In this document: piece after piece, positions 52,430 through 60,411 of the stretch
How positions within the stretch are numbered: position 1 is the stretch's first letter
Layout of the letters: each line of letters starts with the position of its first letter
Source: Candidatus Peregrinibacteria bacterium
Lineage (GTDB): Bacteria; Patescibacteriota; Gracilibacteria; UBA1369; PNNO01
Direction: 5' to 3'
NCBI GenBank assembly: GCA_016928915.1
Contig: JAFGJT010000017.1
Coordinates: 105,611 to 169,610 of the forward strand
DNA length: 64,000 bases
Translations under genes and position numbers: made by a program
The notes under the pieces: model-generated
Databases searched by the model: none
What the model was told of the DNA's origin: nothing
What the model saw: only the letters and a program-made list of their open reading frames with translations

Positions 52430-53446
52430 TTATCCAAGTACTTTTTCCAGACAATCCTGTTCAATCGCCATTTTAATATCCAAGGCAATTCTTCTTCCCG
52501 TACTCATGGGCACATCGTATCTGAGCCATGTGTAAGGCGAGCCGTCAACATAAGGATTTGTTCCGGCAACTATTCTCGCAGAAATTTCAAAAACATAAAA
52601 GTTTAAATTCGGATCAACAATCGCTTCTAAACAAAATGGACCAAAAAGCCCGTCTCCAACAAGTTCTTTTGAAACCTTAATAATATTTTCACCCATTTCA
52701 AACACTTCGGGAAGGATTGATTCCCTTATTACCATTGGCATATTTCCCGTTATGGTGTAACTGGTTTTAATATTCGCATCCAGCTGATCGCGAGCGGCAA
52801 TTCGTCCGATTGAATCGGCGTTTGATTCATAGCGTTTATCAAAGCTCATTACCTCAAGCTCCTCTGTAACGCGGGAGTAAAAATAATGGGTGTACATTGG
52901 AACGCCGACGATATATTCCTGAATGACATACTTTTCATCTTCTGGAAAATCCTTAATGCTGTCATAGAAATCTTCGGGGGAATTGGCGATAAAATAACCT
53001 TTTCCTCCTTTGGCTCCATGGAATTTAATAATTACCGGTCTATCAATTTCTTCTGGTTTTTTAAATATTTTTGGAGTCTTGCATTTGGCTTTTTCAAGCC
53101 ATTTTCTTGCCTTTTCCCTGTCGGATTCATGTTCAAGAATTCCTCTTGTTCCGTAATGCATAACTTTTATATCTTTTACCTTTTCAGGTCCTATATAAGC
53201 CACAAATGATCCGTGAGGAATAAGTATGGCATTCTTTTTTATTAACTGATCTTCAATCTCAAAAAAGTCATGAAAATGTTCGATCTCAATAATTTCATCC
53301 GCTACCTTAAAACTTTCATAAGGCTTCCTATACCCTTTTCGGCAAATACAAATAGTCTCAAACCCCTCGTCATGCGCGCCCTTTAGAATTTGAAGTGCGC
53401 TGTGTGATCCGAGAGTTGCTATTTTATAGTCTTTGATGGAAGCCAT
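52430..53446 (-). CDS. purP: PurP-family 5-formaminoimidazole-4-carboxamide ribotide synthetase
   Basis: A 338-residue ATP-grasp protein that, in archaea, makes FAICAR from AICAR, formate and ATP without folate. It has the N-terminal IATLGSHSALQILKGAHDEGF, YGTRGILEHESDREKA, the nucleotide-binding VIIKFHGAKGGKGYFIA and YVIQEYIVGVPMYTHYFYS, and the C-terminal VFEISARIVAGTNPYVDGSPY. All are strongly PurP-like. PurH, which does the same formylation with folate, is also encoded here, so the activity is either redundant or different. Confidence 0.88.
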   Translation of the reverse strand: MASIKDYKIATLGSHSALQILKGAHDEGFETICICRKGYRKPYESFKVADEIIEIEHFHDFFEIEDQLIKKNAILIPHGSFVAYIGPEKVKDIKVMHYGTRGILEHESDREKARKWLEKAKCKTPKIFKKPEEIDRPVIIKFHGAKGGKGYFIANSPEDFYDSIKDFPEDEKYVIQEYIVGVPMYTHYFYSRVTEELEVMSFDKRYESNADSIGRIAARDQLDANIKTSYTITGNMPMVIRESILPEVFEMGENIIKVSKELVGDGLFGPFCLEAIVDPNLNFYVFEISARIVAGTNPYVDGSPYTWLRYDVPMSTGRRIALDIKMAIEQDCLEKVLG

Positions 53447-53462
53447 AAATTGTTAGGTAGAA

Positions 53463-53560
53463 GCGGTTATTCGCGGTTCCTAATAGTGCGATTTTTATAA
53501 CTTTATCAGGGTTTCATTGCCTCCCCGGGGAGGAATTTGAACCGCTAGTTAACCGCGAAT
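53463..53560. repeat. Nested inverted repeats with a GC palindrome
   Basis: ATTCGCGGTT (53469-53478) is repeated inverted as AACCGCGAAT (53551-53560). A shorter AGCGGTT/AACCGCT pair overlaps these arms. At 53520-53533 the core holds the perfect palindrome CCTCCCCGGGGAGG, which recurs inside the HNH gene at 54381. It lies upstream of purP and is not explained by either flanking gene. Apart from this and the HNH promoter I see nothing in 53447-53856. Confidence 0.75.
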
Positions 53561-53788
53561 ATTGTTTTGCCAATTATATGAAATTGCCTTAAGAATGTCA
53601 ATAAAATCGGAGAAATTGGAATCGGGCGGAAAGAGTAATAAATTTGGATCTCGACAGGTTGACGGGGGGGCTTTTAAATTTTCCCTAACTTTTTCGCATG
53701 TTGTTTAATAATATTACTAGACGAAATTGCAGAGCTGAGATACTTATTTCAAAATATCATATTTTGCTTACTCTAAGCCATTTATCGT

Positions 53789-53818
53789 TTGAAATCAAGT
53801 GTAGATTTGTGGTACGAT
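53789..53818 (+). promoter_or_regulatory. Promoter of the HNH endonuclease gene
   Basis: TTGAAA (53789-53794), 18 bases, TACGAT (53813-53818). Start near 53825 gives a ~32-nt leader to ATG 53857. Confidence 0.45.
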
Positions 53819-53856
53819 TTTGATGTTAAAATCCTTTATTGTTTAACTCAAAAATT

Positions 53857-54981
53857 ATGGAAAACTCTACATCAAATTTTATAAAATTCCATCCGTCTGG
53901 TCCGGTTAAAACTTTACAAAATTTTATACAAAATTTTTCAATTCCCGAAAAAATTTTAAATTTCAACCCGACCAATTTTGAACATTTTTCCGATAAAGAC
54001 CTGTATAAATACTGTAAAATAGTCGGATTTAACGCGCGAATCTGGTCGCGCAAATTTATTGCGGCAATTCCGGAAGTGGCGAAAAGGCGTTTGTATAAAA
54101 AATGCGGCTATTGTTCCATCCGTGAATTTGCGGCAAAACTGGCCGGGGTAAGCCACGACAGCGTTGACGAGGTTTTAAGAGTGAATGAAAAATTTAAAGA
54201 ATTACCAAAGATGAAAGCTTTGATTGGCGAGGTTGGATTAAGTAAATTAAGGGTGGTCGCCTGTGTTGCAAATAAGAAAAACGAAAAGGATCTTTCAGAA
54301 AAGGTTAAAAACATGACAAAGTCATCTTTGGAGATTTATGTAAGAGAGATGATCCGAAAAACTGATGGTAGAACCACCCTCCCCGGGGAGGAAACGGGAA
54401 ACAGCGGCGATAGAAAAATTCCGCAGACAGAAGAGCAAATAGGTTTATTTGGAGAAGATGAGAAAGTTGAACTGGGGTTTGCATATCCTCAAATTCATGA
54501 TAAAAAAACATTCACAATCCAGATAGACGAAGAGACGGAATTTGAACTTAGGAAATTTAAACTTCAACTTGAAAAAGAGAGAAAAGAACGGGTTGATTGG
54601 AATTTTGCATTAAAAGAAATGGTTAAACGCGCGACAAACGAACAAAAGGCATCGGCATCAGGTCCCCGAACTCAACTAAAAAAAGTTATCCCAGAATTAA
54701 AGGATGCGGGTGGGAATAAGCAGATAGTTACGCGTTACATCCCTGCAAAAACCAAACGCGACCTTCAAGAAAAACACAACAGTCATTGCGCGTACAAAGG
54801 CTGCAATAAGCCAGCCGAACAATTTCATCATCAGGAGAGATTTGCTATTAAACGTAATCACGAGAATCTCATGCCGCTGTGTAAATCCCATCATGATTTT
54901 GTTCATCAGAATTCGATAGAGCAACAAAATGCAGGTGTGGATACAATCTTCAACATTTACAAAATGAAATATTGTTTGTGA
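53857..54981 (+). CDS. HNH endonuclease-domain protein (copy 1)
   Basis: A 374-residue protein. The N-terminal ~150 residues are helical (CGYCSIREFAAKLAGVSHDSVDEVLRV and KALIGEVGLSKLRVVACVAN), followed by a variable linker with the in-frame palindrome GGCGAAG-type insert region near residues 175-190. The C-terminal HNH nuclease domain has CAYKGCNKPAEQFHH (Cys-Cys zinc site and HNH histidine) and LMPLCKSHHDFVHQ. Its own paralogue is encoded at the right edge of the window. ATG 53857 is used, although a TTG six codons upstream is open. Role: possibly a selfish or defence nuclease, or DNA repair. The target is unknown. Confidence 0.82.
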   Translation: MENSTSNFIKFHPSGPVKTLQNFIQNFSIPEKILNFNPTNFEHFSDKDLYKYCKIVGFNARIWSRKFIAAIPEVAKRRLYKKCGYCSIREFAAKLAGVSHDSVDEVLRVNEKFKELPKMKALIGEVGLSKLRVVACVANKKNEKDLSEKVKNMTKSSLEIYVREMIRKTDGRTTLPGEETGNSGDRKIPQTEEQIGLFGEDEKVELGFAYPQIHDKKTFTIQIDEETEFELRKFKLQLEKERKERVDWNFALKEMVKRATNEQKASASGPRTQLKKVIPELKDAGGNKQIVTRYIPAKTKRDLQEKHNSHCAYKGCNKPAEQFHHQERFAIKRNHENLMPLCKSHHDFVHQNSIEQQNAGVDTIFNIYKMKYCL

Positions 54982-55355
54982 ATATTAGCGGCGTTTTTTT
55001 TAAAATGATTATAGGGATTCTGATCTGAAGAAAGCCCTTTTGTGCGGGTGTAAAAATAATTTTTTTAAAGAATTGAGCCCTCTTAAATCATTAATCAAAA
55101 AATAACCGTTCCATTTGTCAAACATTTCGGCTTCTTGACGAGGTTTTGTTTATCTGGTGAGGCAAACTTTAAACCCTGCTAAAAATTAACCCTTTCTTGA
55201 GCCATTTTTTAACAGTACGTGTTTATTTTAAGCCAAAAATCACAAACCCTATCATTAAACATTCACCCTCTTTTGTCAACCCGTAGTCCTTTTGATGGTT
55301 TATGGCATGTGTTAGTATTATTTGAGGTGATTTCGATAAAAAAGTTTTAAACAAC
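54982..55355. other. Non-coding AT-rich gap
   Basis: About 370 bp with no convincing open frame, RNA fold or repeat on either strand. It lies between the HNH gene and the promoter of the M23 peptidase gene. Confidence 0.4.
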
Positions 55356-55383
55356 TTGACAACTAATTGATTAAGAATATAAA
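55356..55383 (+). promoter_or_regulatory. Promoter of the M23 peptidase gene, with ~150-nt leader
   Basis: TTGACA (55356-55361), 16 bases, TATAAA (55378-55383). Transcription from about 55390 gives a leader of ~150 nt before the start at 55539. It is long for this compact genome, but I see no known riboswitch, including the ydaO type that controls peptidoglycan hydrolases elsewhere. Confidence 0.45.
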
Positions 55384-55538
55384 CTCTGGTACCGTTAACA
55401 ATTGGTTGGAAACAAAAAAAGGCAATGTCTGCCACGTTGGAATAAGACATGAAAAGGATCCGGCGTTAACTTAAAGGAAAACACCTTATAAACACAACCT
55501 ATCAGTCACAACTCTCGGTTAATAAAGTCGCTGCAAAA

Positions 55539-56672
55539 ATGCGACATAAAAGAATATTTTCAAAAGCTCAGAGCATAGCATTAGCTCTTAATAAGGTGAC
55601 CGGCCTTTTTGGGAATCTTCCCCTTGCAAGAAGGACTCCGGTTGTAAGAAAATCAATCACATCAATCAAATCAGTATCCGATACGCAAGTTATAAAACGG
55701 GCGCTGGCTTTTACTTTATTCTTTATAATAATTACTTCATATACACCAAATATCGCTTTTTCAGAAACAGACAGTTTTTACGCGTATGAGGGGACTGCAA
55801 TGCCCAGCGGCATCATTGCGGATGACAGTGGTTTTTTAATGCCGGTTAATCCGCAGACAAATGAATCCGACAGATCACAGATGACAGATAAAGCCGTTCA
55901 TACGGTTCAGTCAGGCGAAACTTTGTCAACAATTGCAGAATCATACGGTTTAAAAACCACAACTTTAAAATGGGAAAACGGACTTTCCGATACAAGTGTA
56001 TTAAAAGTCGGAATGCAGCTTGTAATACCTCCTGTGGACGGAGTGTCGCACGTTGTTAAAAGTGGTCAGTCTCTTGATAAAATCGCATCTTTATATAGTG
56101 TTGATAAGGCGTTGATTATGACGCAGAACGGATTTTCAGAAGATACTATATCAGCCGGACAGAATGTGTTTATTCCGGGAGGAAAACTTATTGTAACCGC
56201 TCCGGTTATTGATTCAGCCTCATATAGATCCACAACTGTTGCAAGAGGAGAATCCGGAACGCGCGTTGCGCTTGAAGGAACAAGCACAGCACCGGCATTG
56301 GGGAAATTCCTTATATATCCGACCCGCGGAAAAATTTCACAGGGATACAGAAGCGGCCATTTGGCTGTTGATATTGCCGACAGAAGCAAACCTCCCATCT
56401 GGGCCGGTGCAGCGGGAACAGTTATTAAAGCATCATCAGGCACATGGGGCGGCGGATACGGCAACCATATAATTATTGATCACGGAAACGGAATTCAGAC
56501 ATTATATGCTCATATGGATTATTTAACGGTTTCCGAAGGGCAATATGTTAATCAGGGAGAAGTCATAGGAAGAATGGGTAATACAGGAAGAGTTTACGGA
56601 GCAACAGGAATTCATCTTCATTTTGAAGTACGCGTTAACGGTGTAAAAGCCAATCCCGCAAACTACTATTAA
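55539..56672 (+). CDS. Secreted M23 peptidase with two LysM domains
   Basis: A 377-residue cell-wall hydrolase. The N-terminal ~55 residues are basic, then one hydrophobic helix (ALAFTLFFIIITSYTPNIAF) acts as signal or anchor. Two LysM domains follow (HTVQSGETLSTIAESYGL and HVVKSGQSLDKIASLYSV), then the M23 metallopeptidase domain. That domain has zinc ligands in SGHLAVDIAD and GIHLHFEV, plus YGNHIIIDHGNGIQTLYAHM. Ligands are all present, so it is probably an active endopeptidase rather than an EnvC-like regulator. Confidence 0.92.
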   Translation: MRHKRIFSKAQSIALALNKVTGLFGNLPLARRTPVVRKSITSIKSVSDTQVIKRALAFTLFFIIITSYTPNIAFSETDSFYAYEGTAMPSGIIADDSGFLMPVNPQTNESDRSQMTDKAVHTVQSGETLSTIAESYGLKTTTLKWENGLSDTSVLKVGMQLVIPPVDGVSHVVKSGQSLDKIASLYSVDKALIMTQNGFSEDTISAGQNVFIPGGKLIVTAPVIDSASYRSTTVARGESGTRVALEGTSTAPALGKFLIYPTRGKISQGYRSGHLAVDIADRSKPPIWAGAAGTVIKASSGTWGGGYGNHIIIDHGNGIQTLYAHMDYLTVSEGQYVNQGEVIGRMGNTGRVYGATGIHLHFEVRVNGVKANPANYY

Positions 56673-56781
56673 AATTCTTTACAAAAGAACCTTCATCGAA
56701 TAAGATTGCTTAGGCTTTAATTTTTAATGTGACATTATAAGGAAAGTATTTACCGCAATTATCAGATTTCCGAGGTTCATT

Positions 56782-57009
56782 GTGTCGTCGATGATTGTTT
56801 TATATCAAAAAACTTTATCTTTTGACCACGGACCTCTTAAGAAGTATTTTCCTTACGGTTATTGTAAATATAAGCCCACCTGTTCACAGTACTGCAAAGA
56901 GGCTGTAGAGCAGAAAGGAGTTATAATCGGCATGGGGAAATGTATTTACCGGGTTCTGCGCTGCAATCCGTGCAGCAAGGGAGGCTACGATCCGGTTAAC
57001 AAATGTTAA
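56782..57009 (+). CDS. yidD: Membrane protein insertion efficiency factor YidD
   Basis: A 75-residue protein with the family pattern LYQKTLSFDHGPLKKYFPYGYCKYKPTCSQYCKEAV and the final RCNPCSKGGYDPV. It is thought to help YidC insert membrane proteins. GTG 56782 is taken as the start because a GAGG ribosome site lies 6 nt before it. ATG 56791 is an alternative. Its usual neighbours yidC, rnpA and rpmH are not here; instead purH follows by 11 bp. Confidence 0.9.
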   Translation: MSSMIVLYQKTLSFDHGPLKKYFPYGYCKYKPTCSQYCKEAVEQKGVIIGMGKCIYRVLRCNPCSKGGYDPVNKC

Positions 57010-57020
57010 CAAATTAATAT

Positions 57021-58550
57021 ATGCAGACACCGCACTTTAATCCGATAAGAAGAGCTTTAATAAGCGTTTCAGACAAGAAAGGCATAGTTGAATTCGCAAA
57101 AAAACTGCAGGCTCTTGAAATTGAAATAATTTCAACCGGCGGCACTGCAAAAGAACTTACGGATAACGGAATAAAAGTTATTGATATAACCGAATTTACC
57201 GGATTTCCTGAAATGATGGACGGCAGAGTTAAAACACTTCATCCGCTTGTTTATGGCGGAATTCTTGCCATACGCGACAATGAAATGCATATGGAGGAGG
57301 TTGTCGCCAACAATATCAAGCTTATAGATATGGTTGTTGTTAATCTTTATCCTTTTGAAAAGGTTCCGACAATTGAAAATATTGATATAGGCGGGCCTTC
57401 GCTGGTTCGTTCGGCTGCAAAAAATTATCAGTATGTAACTGTTGTCCCCGATCCATCCGATTATAAAAAAATAATCCGTTACCTTGAAAAGCAGGGGGAG
57501 GTTCCGCTTGAAACAAGGGCGAAATTGGCTTCAAAAGCTTTTTACATGACCGCCAAGTACGATCAGGCGATTAATAATTATTTCAGAACAATCACCGGCG
57601 AGCCCGAACTGATGGATCTGCATTATGAAAAACTTTTCAGCTTAAGATACGGAGAAAATCCTCATCAGAAAGCGGTTTTCTTTAAAAACCCTTACAACAG
57701 CCAGCCAAATGTAACCAATGCAAAAATTCTTCAGGGTAAACAGCTTTCGTTTAATAATATTTTGGATACCGATGCCGCGCTTGAACACGTAAAAGATTTT
57801 GAAAAACCGGCGGTCGTGGTGCTTAAACATACAAATCCGTGCGGTGTTGCGGTTTGCGATAAAATTGAGGATGCCTTTAAAAAAGCTTACGAAGCGGATC
57901 CCCTTTCTGCGTTCGGTTGTGTTGTCGCAATGAACCGTCCGTGTACCGAAAATATTGTTGATTATATTAATAAAAAGAAAATATTTGTTGAGATAATAGT
58001 GGCTCCGTCCTTTACAAACGGAGCGCTTAAAAAACTGTCCAAAAGAGTTAATTTAAGGCTTCTGGAAACAGGCAAGCTCTACCCCGATTCCGAAAAAATC
58101 GATATTAAAAAAGTTGCCGGAGGTGTTCTTATTCAGCATGCGGATACGCGCATTGTTACCGAAAAAGATCTTAAAATCGTAAGCAAAAAAAAGCCCACCA
58201 AAGAGCAGATCCGCGACATGCTGTTTGCGCGAACGGTTGTTAAGCATGTTAAATCAAACGCGGTTGTGTTTGCGAAAAACATGGTTACAACAGGTGTGGG
58301 AGCCGGCCAGATGTCGCGCGTTGATTCGGTAAATATAGCTACTTCAAAAGGAGGCAAAAAGGTGCCCGGATCCGTTATGGCGTCCGATGCGTTTTTTCCT
58401 TTTCCGGACGGAGTTGAGCAAGCTTATAAAGCCGGTATAAAAGCCATTATTCAGCCCGGCGGCTCAATAAGGGATCAAGAGGTGATTAAGCGTGTTGATG
58501 AGCTGGGTATGTCTATGGTGTTCACGGGAATAAGATCATTCAGACATTAA
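57021..58550 (+). CDS. purH: Bifunctional AICAR formyltransferase/IMP cyclohydrolase
   Basis: Catalyses the last two steps to IMP. The 509-residue protein has the N-terminal MGS-like cyclohydrolase (ALISVSDKKGIVEFAKKL, IISTGGTAKEL, HPLVYGGIL). The formyltransferase domain contains the catalytic Lys-His in VVLKHTNPCGVAV and the C-terminal KAIIQPGGSIRDQEVI. It is complete. Formylation needs 10-formyl-tetrahydrofolate, the same donor as PurN. It co-exists with PurP-type ligases that do the same step with formate. Confidence 0.96.
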   Translation: MQTPHFNPIRRALISVSDKKGIVEFAKKLQALEIEIISTGGTAKELTDNGIKVIDITEFTGFPEMMDGRVKTLHPLVYGGILAIRDNEMHMEEVVANNIKLIDMVVVNLYPFEKVPTIENIDIGGPSLVRSAAKNYQYVTVVPDPSDYKKIIRYLEKQGEVPLETRAKLASKAFYMTAKYDQAINNYFRTITGEPELMDLHYEKLFSLRYGENPHQKAVFFKNPYNSQPNVTNAKILQGKQLSFNNILDTDAALEHVKDFEKPAVVVLKHTNPCGVAVCDKIEDAFKKAYEADPLSAFGCVVAMNRPCTENIVDYINKKKIFVEIIVAPSFTNGALKKLSKRVNLRLLETGKLYPDSEKIDIKKVAGGVLIQHADTRIVTEKDLKIVSKKKPTKEQIRDMLFARTVVKHVKSNAVVFAKNMVTTGVGAGQMSRVDSVNIATSKGGKKVPGSVMASDAFFPFPDGVEQAYKAGIKAIIQPGGSIRDQEVIKRVDELGMSMVFTGIRSFRH

Positions 58551-58562
58551 ACATATAATAAA

Positions 58563-59381
58563 ATGGGAATTTTTGAGGCGTTGTTTTTAGGTTTGCTGCA
58601 GGGGGTAACGGAATTTTTGCCTGTTTCTTCGTCAGGGCATCTTGTGATAACGGAAAATTACCTGAATTTGGATGTTGAAAACCTCAAAATTTTTGACGTT
58701 ATGCTGCATCTTGGCAGTTTAAGCGCGATAATAATTTATTTCTGGAAGGATTTTATCGGTCTGATTAAAGGATTTCTTGCTTTTTTACGTTTGTATAAAA
58801 CAAATCCGCAGATTAAGGAATACCAACAACTTATCGGATATTTAATAATTGCCACAATACCGGCTGTTGCAGTGGCGCTTTTGTTTGGAGACGGAATTGA
58901 TTATCTTTTTAGAAACGTATGGTACGTGGGAATTTTTATGATAATCGTTGGCGAGATTTTTATTCTTGCGGAAAAAGCTTTAAAAAAATATAAAACGAAA
59001 AAAGAAATCGGGTTTAAGGATTCAATAATTATAGGATGTGCTCAGGCTGCCGCTCTTATTCCCGGAGTTTCAAGGTCGGGTTCGACAATTTCAGCCGGGC
59101 TCTTTTTGGGGATCCCGCGTGAAAAAGCCGCACGGTTTTCCTTTTTAATGGCCATACCGGCCATACTTGGAGCCGGCATATTTATGGGAATAAAAAATTT
59201 AACCGCAAGTGATTTTGCTTTGGGTGCGGCGCCGATGATAACAGGATTTGCGGCATCGCTTGTTGCATCGTTTGGTGCCGTATATTTTTTGATGAGATTT
59301 TTGAAAAAGCACACGCTAAGGCCTTTTGCATATTATTTGTTTGCTTTGGGAGGGCTGATAATAGCCGTAAACCTGTTGTAG
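58563..59381 (+). CDS. uppP: Undecaprenyl-diphosphatase
   Basis: Recycles undecaprenyl pyrophosphate to the monophosphate carrier used for peptidoglycan and surface glycans. The 272-residue membrane protein has the two family signatures EFLPVSSSGHLVI and PGVSRSGSTISAG with catalytic Glu, Ser, His and Arg, and about eight helices. It serves the MurG and glycan-cluster products encoded elsewhere in the window. It follows purH by 12 bp and is followed by terminator hairpins. Confidence 0.93.
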   Translation: MGIFEALFLGLLQGVTEFLPVSSSGHLVITENYLNLDVENLKIFDVMLHLGSLSAIIIYFWKDFIGLIKGFLAFLRLYKTNPQIKEYQQLIGYLIIATIPAVAVALLFGDGIDYLFRNVWYVGIFMIIVGEIFILAEKALKKYKTKKEIGFKDSIIIGCAQAAALIPGVSRSGSTISAGLFLGIPREKAARFSFLMAIPAILGAGIFMGIKNLTASDFALGAAPMITGFAASLVASFGAVYFLMRFLKKHTLRPFAYYLFALGGLIIAVNLL

Positions 59382-59383
59382 TC

Positions 59384-59431
59384 GGGGTATCGTATACCCC
59401 GGAGGGCATATCGCATATCCTTATTTTTTTT
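59384..59431 (+). terminator. Terminator after uppP
   Basis: Two hairpins in a row: GGGGTAT/ATACCCC (59384-59400), then GGCATAT/ATATCC with one bulge (59405-59420), followed by TTATTTTTTTT. Confidence 0.75.
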
Positions 59432-59536
59432 CTTGCAAATCACAGATTTTTCTGTTAACTTTCCACTGCATTTTTTTAAAAGAACTTTTGCTCCGGCTGA
59501 AAAATGACCTGAGCTTATATAATTAACCCAAAGAAG

Positions 59537-60169
59537 ATGGTTCCAAAAACCGTTGAAAATTCAACGCCGCAAACACCCGATGAGATAAGCAGGTACGAGC
59601 TTATGGTTATTCTTTTTCCTGATATGTCCGACACGGACACCGAAAAGGAGCTGAATGAAATCCGAAAGCACATTAAAGATGCCGGTGGAGAAATTTACCA
59701 CGAGGATATTTGGAATATCCGCGATCTTGCTTATACAATCAAAAAGCAGGACAAAGGCTATTATGTGATTTTTTACTTTACTTATGATCCAATAAAAATC
59801 AAAGATCTTGAAAAAGGTTTATTTTTAAATCAGAAAGTTTTAAGGCATCTGGTTGTTAAGAGTCCCAAAGATTACGTGATTAAGCCGCTTTCAGAGCTTG
59901 AAATCACCGAAGAGGACAGAAAAAAAACACGAATGGAAAGAGAGGAAGAAGCTAAAAAGAAAAAATATGGGGCTCCAAGAAAAACAGTTAAAAAACCTGA
60001 AAAAGAGGTAAAAGAAACAGAGGAAAAAGAGTCTAAAAAAGAGTTGAAAAAAGAGGTTAAAAAAGAAGTTAAAAAAGAAATCAAGAAAGAAGAAAAGCCC
60101 GCAATGGATATTTCGGATCTGGATTCAAAATTAAATAGTATTCTTGAAGATTCGGATTTAAAATTATAA
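59537..60169 (+). CDS. rpsF: Ribosomal protein S6 with charged tail
   Basis: A 210-residue protein. Residues ~18-115 are the S6 domain (YELMVILFPDMSDTDTEKELNEIRKHI, then WNIRDLAYTIKKQDKGYYVIFYFT). A 17-residue N-terminal extension and a ~90-residue Lys/Glu-rich tail follow the usual ~100-residue core. The tail ends in an acidic DISDLDSKLNSILEDSDLKL segment. It pairs with S18 on the 30S platform, and rpsR follows by 18 bp. The ssb gene that often lies between them is absent here. Confidence 0.93.
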   Translation: MVPKTVENSTPQTPDEISRYELMVILFPDMSDTDTEKELNEIRKHIKDAGGEIYHEDIWNIRDLAYTIKKQDKGYYVIFYFTYDPIKIKDLEKGLFLNQKVLRHLVVKSPKDYVIKPLSELEITEEDRKKTRMEREEEAKKKKYGAPRKTVKKPEKEVKETEEKESKKELKKEVKKEVKKEIKKEEKPAMDISDLDSKLNSILEDSDLKL

Positions 60170-60187
60170 TGTAACCGCATAAATTAT

Positions 60188-60403
60188 ATGTCTAAAAACA
60201 AGTACAACAAACCATGTGCATTCTGTCTTGAGAAATCAGAATATGTTGATTATAAAAATATTAAACTGCTTACACCGTATATAACAAAATATTCAAAAAT
60301 AGTGCCGCGATATTATTCCGGCAGCTGTTTAAGGCACCAAAAAATGATTGCCAGAGCCGTAAAAAGAGCAAGATTTATGGCGCTTGTTCCTTTTGTTAAG
60401 TAA
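60188..60403 (+). CDS. rpsR: Ribosomal protein S18
   Basis: A 71-residue protein with the CxxC of PCAFCLEK, YKNIKLLTPYITKYSKIVPR and the C-terminal LRHQKMIARAVKRARFMALVPF. It binds S6 and 16S rRNA on the small subunit. It is followed 8 bp later by purL, so a ribosomal and a purine gene may share a transcript. Confidence 0.95.
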   Translation: MSKNKYNKPCAFCLEKSEYVDYKNIKLLTPYITKYSKIVPRYYSGSCLRHQKMIARAVKRARFMALVPFVK

Positions 60404-60411
60404 TAAAAAAT

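Noticed and set aside
53534..53560. Possible tRNA T-arm (GGTTCAAATTCC on the minus strand)
   Set aside because: No matching stems, anticodon arm or acceptor pairing were found around it.
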